From NCBI GenBank assembly GCA_031216445.1, contig CM062210.1, positions 6,444,501-6,508,500 of the forward strand: a stretch of DNA of 64,000 bases. Direction: 5' to 3'. Shown here one piece after another: positions 63,472-64,000 of this stretch (its first letter is position 1; each line of letters starts with the position of its first letter). The notes under the pieces are model-generated. The model was not told the origin of the DNA. It ran no database searches and saw nothing but the letters and a program-made list of their open reading frames with translations. This DNA comes from Lateolabrax maculatus (taxonomy: Eukaryota > Chordata > Actinopteri > Acropomatiformes > Lateolabracidae). Position numbers and translations under genes: made by a program.

Positions 63472-64000
63472 TTGCTCAGTCCCCTCCGTTCACCCTGCTA
63501 TGTCTCCCCTCTCCTTCTTTTGTCTTTCCCTCTCCCTTCACCCAGCCTCCTGTTCCCCTCCCCTGCTCCACTTTCCTTCTCTTTGTGCTCTCCTTTTCAG
63601 CACTGCCTGTCCCTGACTCTCCTTCTCTCTCTCTCCTTCGCTCTCTCTCTCTCTCTCTCTCTCTTCCCTCCCTCTGACTCTATTTTGAATGTGCAGCAGC
63701 CCTGCCGAGTCTCTCACTGTGTCTAGCTCACTTTTTAGTTGAGCTGCCTTTCAGGAGCCCGGCACGTCGCTTGGAGGTGGGGGGGGCGAGAGGGGTGGCG
63801 GTGGTGGTGGTGGTGGTTGGGGGGACTGTGAGGGGGTCTGGCAGGGGGGTTTCAGCCAGCCCACCCTGCCGCTCCCCCGCACAGCTGTTGCATTCCATTG
63901 GTAGATAAGGGCATGCGGCGCGGCGAGGCTGCCGTTTGGTCTAAACGGGGGCTGGGGAGGTTAGAGCCGGTTAGCCATTCCTCTGCTGCAGCTTTCCCCC
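63472..64000 (-). promoter_or_regulatory. smarcd3: SMARCD3 leader and promoter region
   Basis: Upstream of the SMARCD3 start on the minus strand the DNA is strongly purine-rich in transcript sense: a (CT)n tract on the plus strand at 63617-63665, a (GTG)n tract near 63797-63818, and several G-runs. On the plus strand an ATTGG (inverted CCAAT box) lies at about 63896. No TATA box was seen. The transcription start cannot be fixed. Confidence 0.35.

Noticed and set aside
62749..63726. A 325-codon plus-strand open frame antisense to SMARCD3 exon 1
   Set aside because: Its translation is low-complexity (poly-Phe/Leu, His-Thr from CA repeats, Ser/Leu from CT tracts). The frame is open because of the pyrimidine tracts and microsatellites, and the overlapping SMARCD3 exon is certain.

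Overview
The window looks like vertebrate nuclear DNA, almost certainly from a spiny-rayed (percomorph-type) teleost fish. The evidence is compact intron-rich genes with GT-AG introns, very frequent CA/TG microsatellites, several degenerate tRNA-derived SINEs and hAT-like MITE fragments, and a conserved block ABCF2 - CHPF2 - SMARCD3 in the same order as I remember from human 7q36.1. There are no prokaryotic features, CRISPR arrays or complete autonomous transposons.

Layout. 0-13.6 kb: mostly non-coding, with three candidate coding exons on the minus strand and a CpG-rich, ETS-site-containing start region near 13.6 kb; I could not identify this gene. 13.6-15.6 kb: AT-rich spacer. 15.9-25.9 kb (+): a 17-exon gene for a protein of about 921 residues with a UBA-like N-terminus, a charged helix, a UBX domain and a C-terminal leucine-rich-repeat array. 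25.9-31.7 kb (-): ABCF2, tail-to-tail with the UBA-UBX-LRR gene. 31.7-37.3 kb (+): CHPF2, head-to-head with ABCF2 across a CpG-rich interval. 37.3-39.3 kb: intergenic. 39.3-64 kb (-): SMARCD3 (BAF60C), with two long repeat-filled introns near its 5' end and its first coding exon at 63.4 kb.

ABCF2 (cytosolic ABC-F ATPase), CHPF2 (Golgi chondroitin synthesis) and SMARCD3 (BAF chromatin remodelling) have unrelated roles. Their co-location is conserved synteny, not a pathway. The most novel item is the UBA-UBX-LRR gene. Its UBX domain carries the Phe-Pro-Arg loop used to bind p97/VCP. The stretch before its LRRs has a BC-box-like segment laid out as in the ZYG11/ZER1 cullin-2 substrate receptors. 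I infer, without proof, that it may couple p97 to a cullin-RING ligase.

Exon boundaries were read by eye from splice motifs and reading-frame continuity. All four main gene models keep an open frame from ATG to stop.
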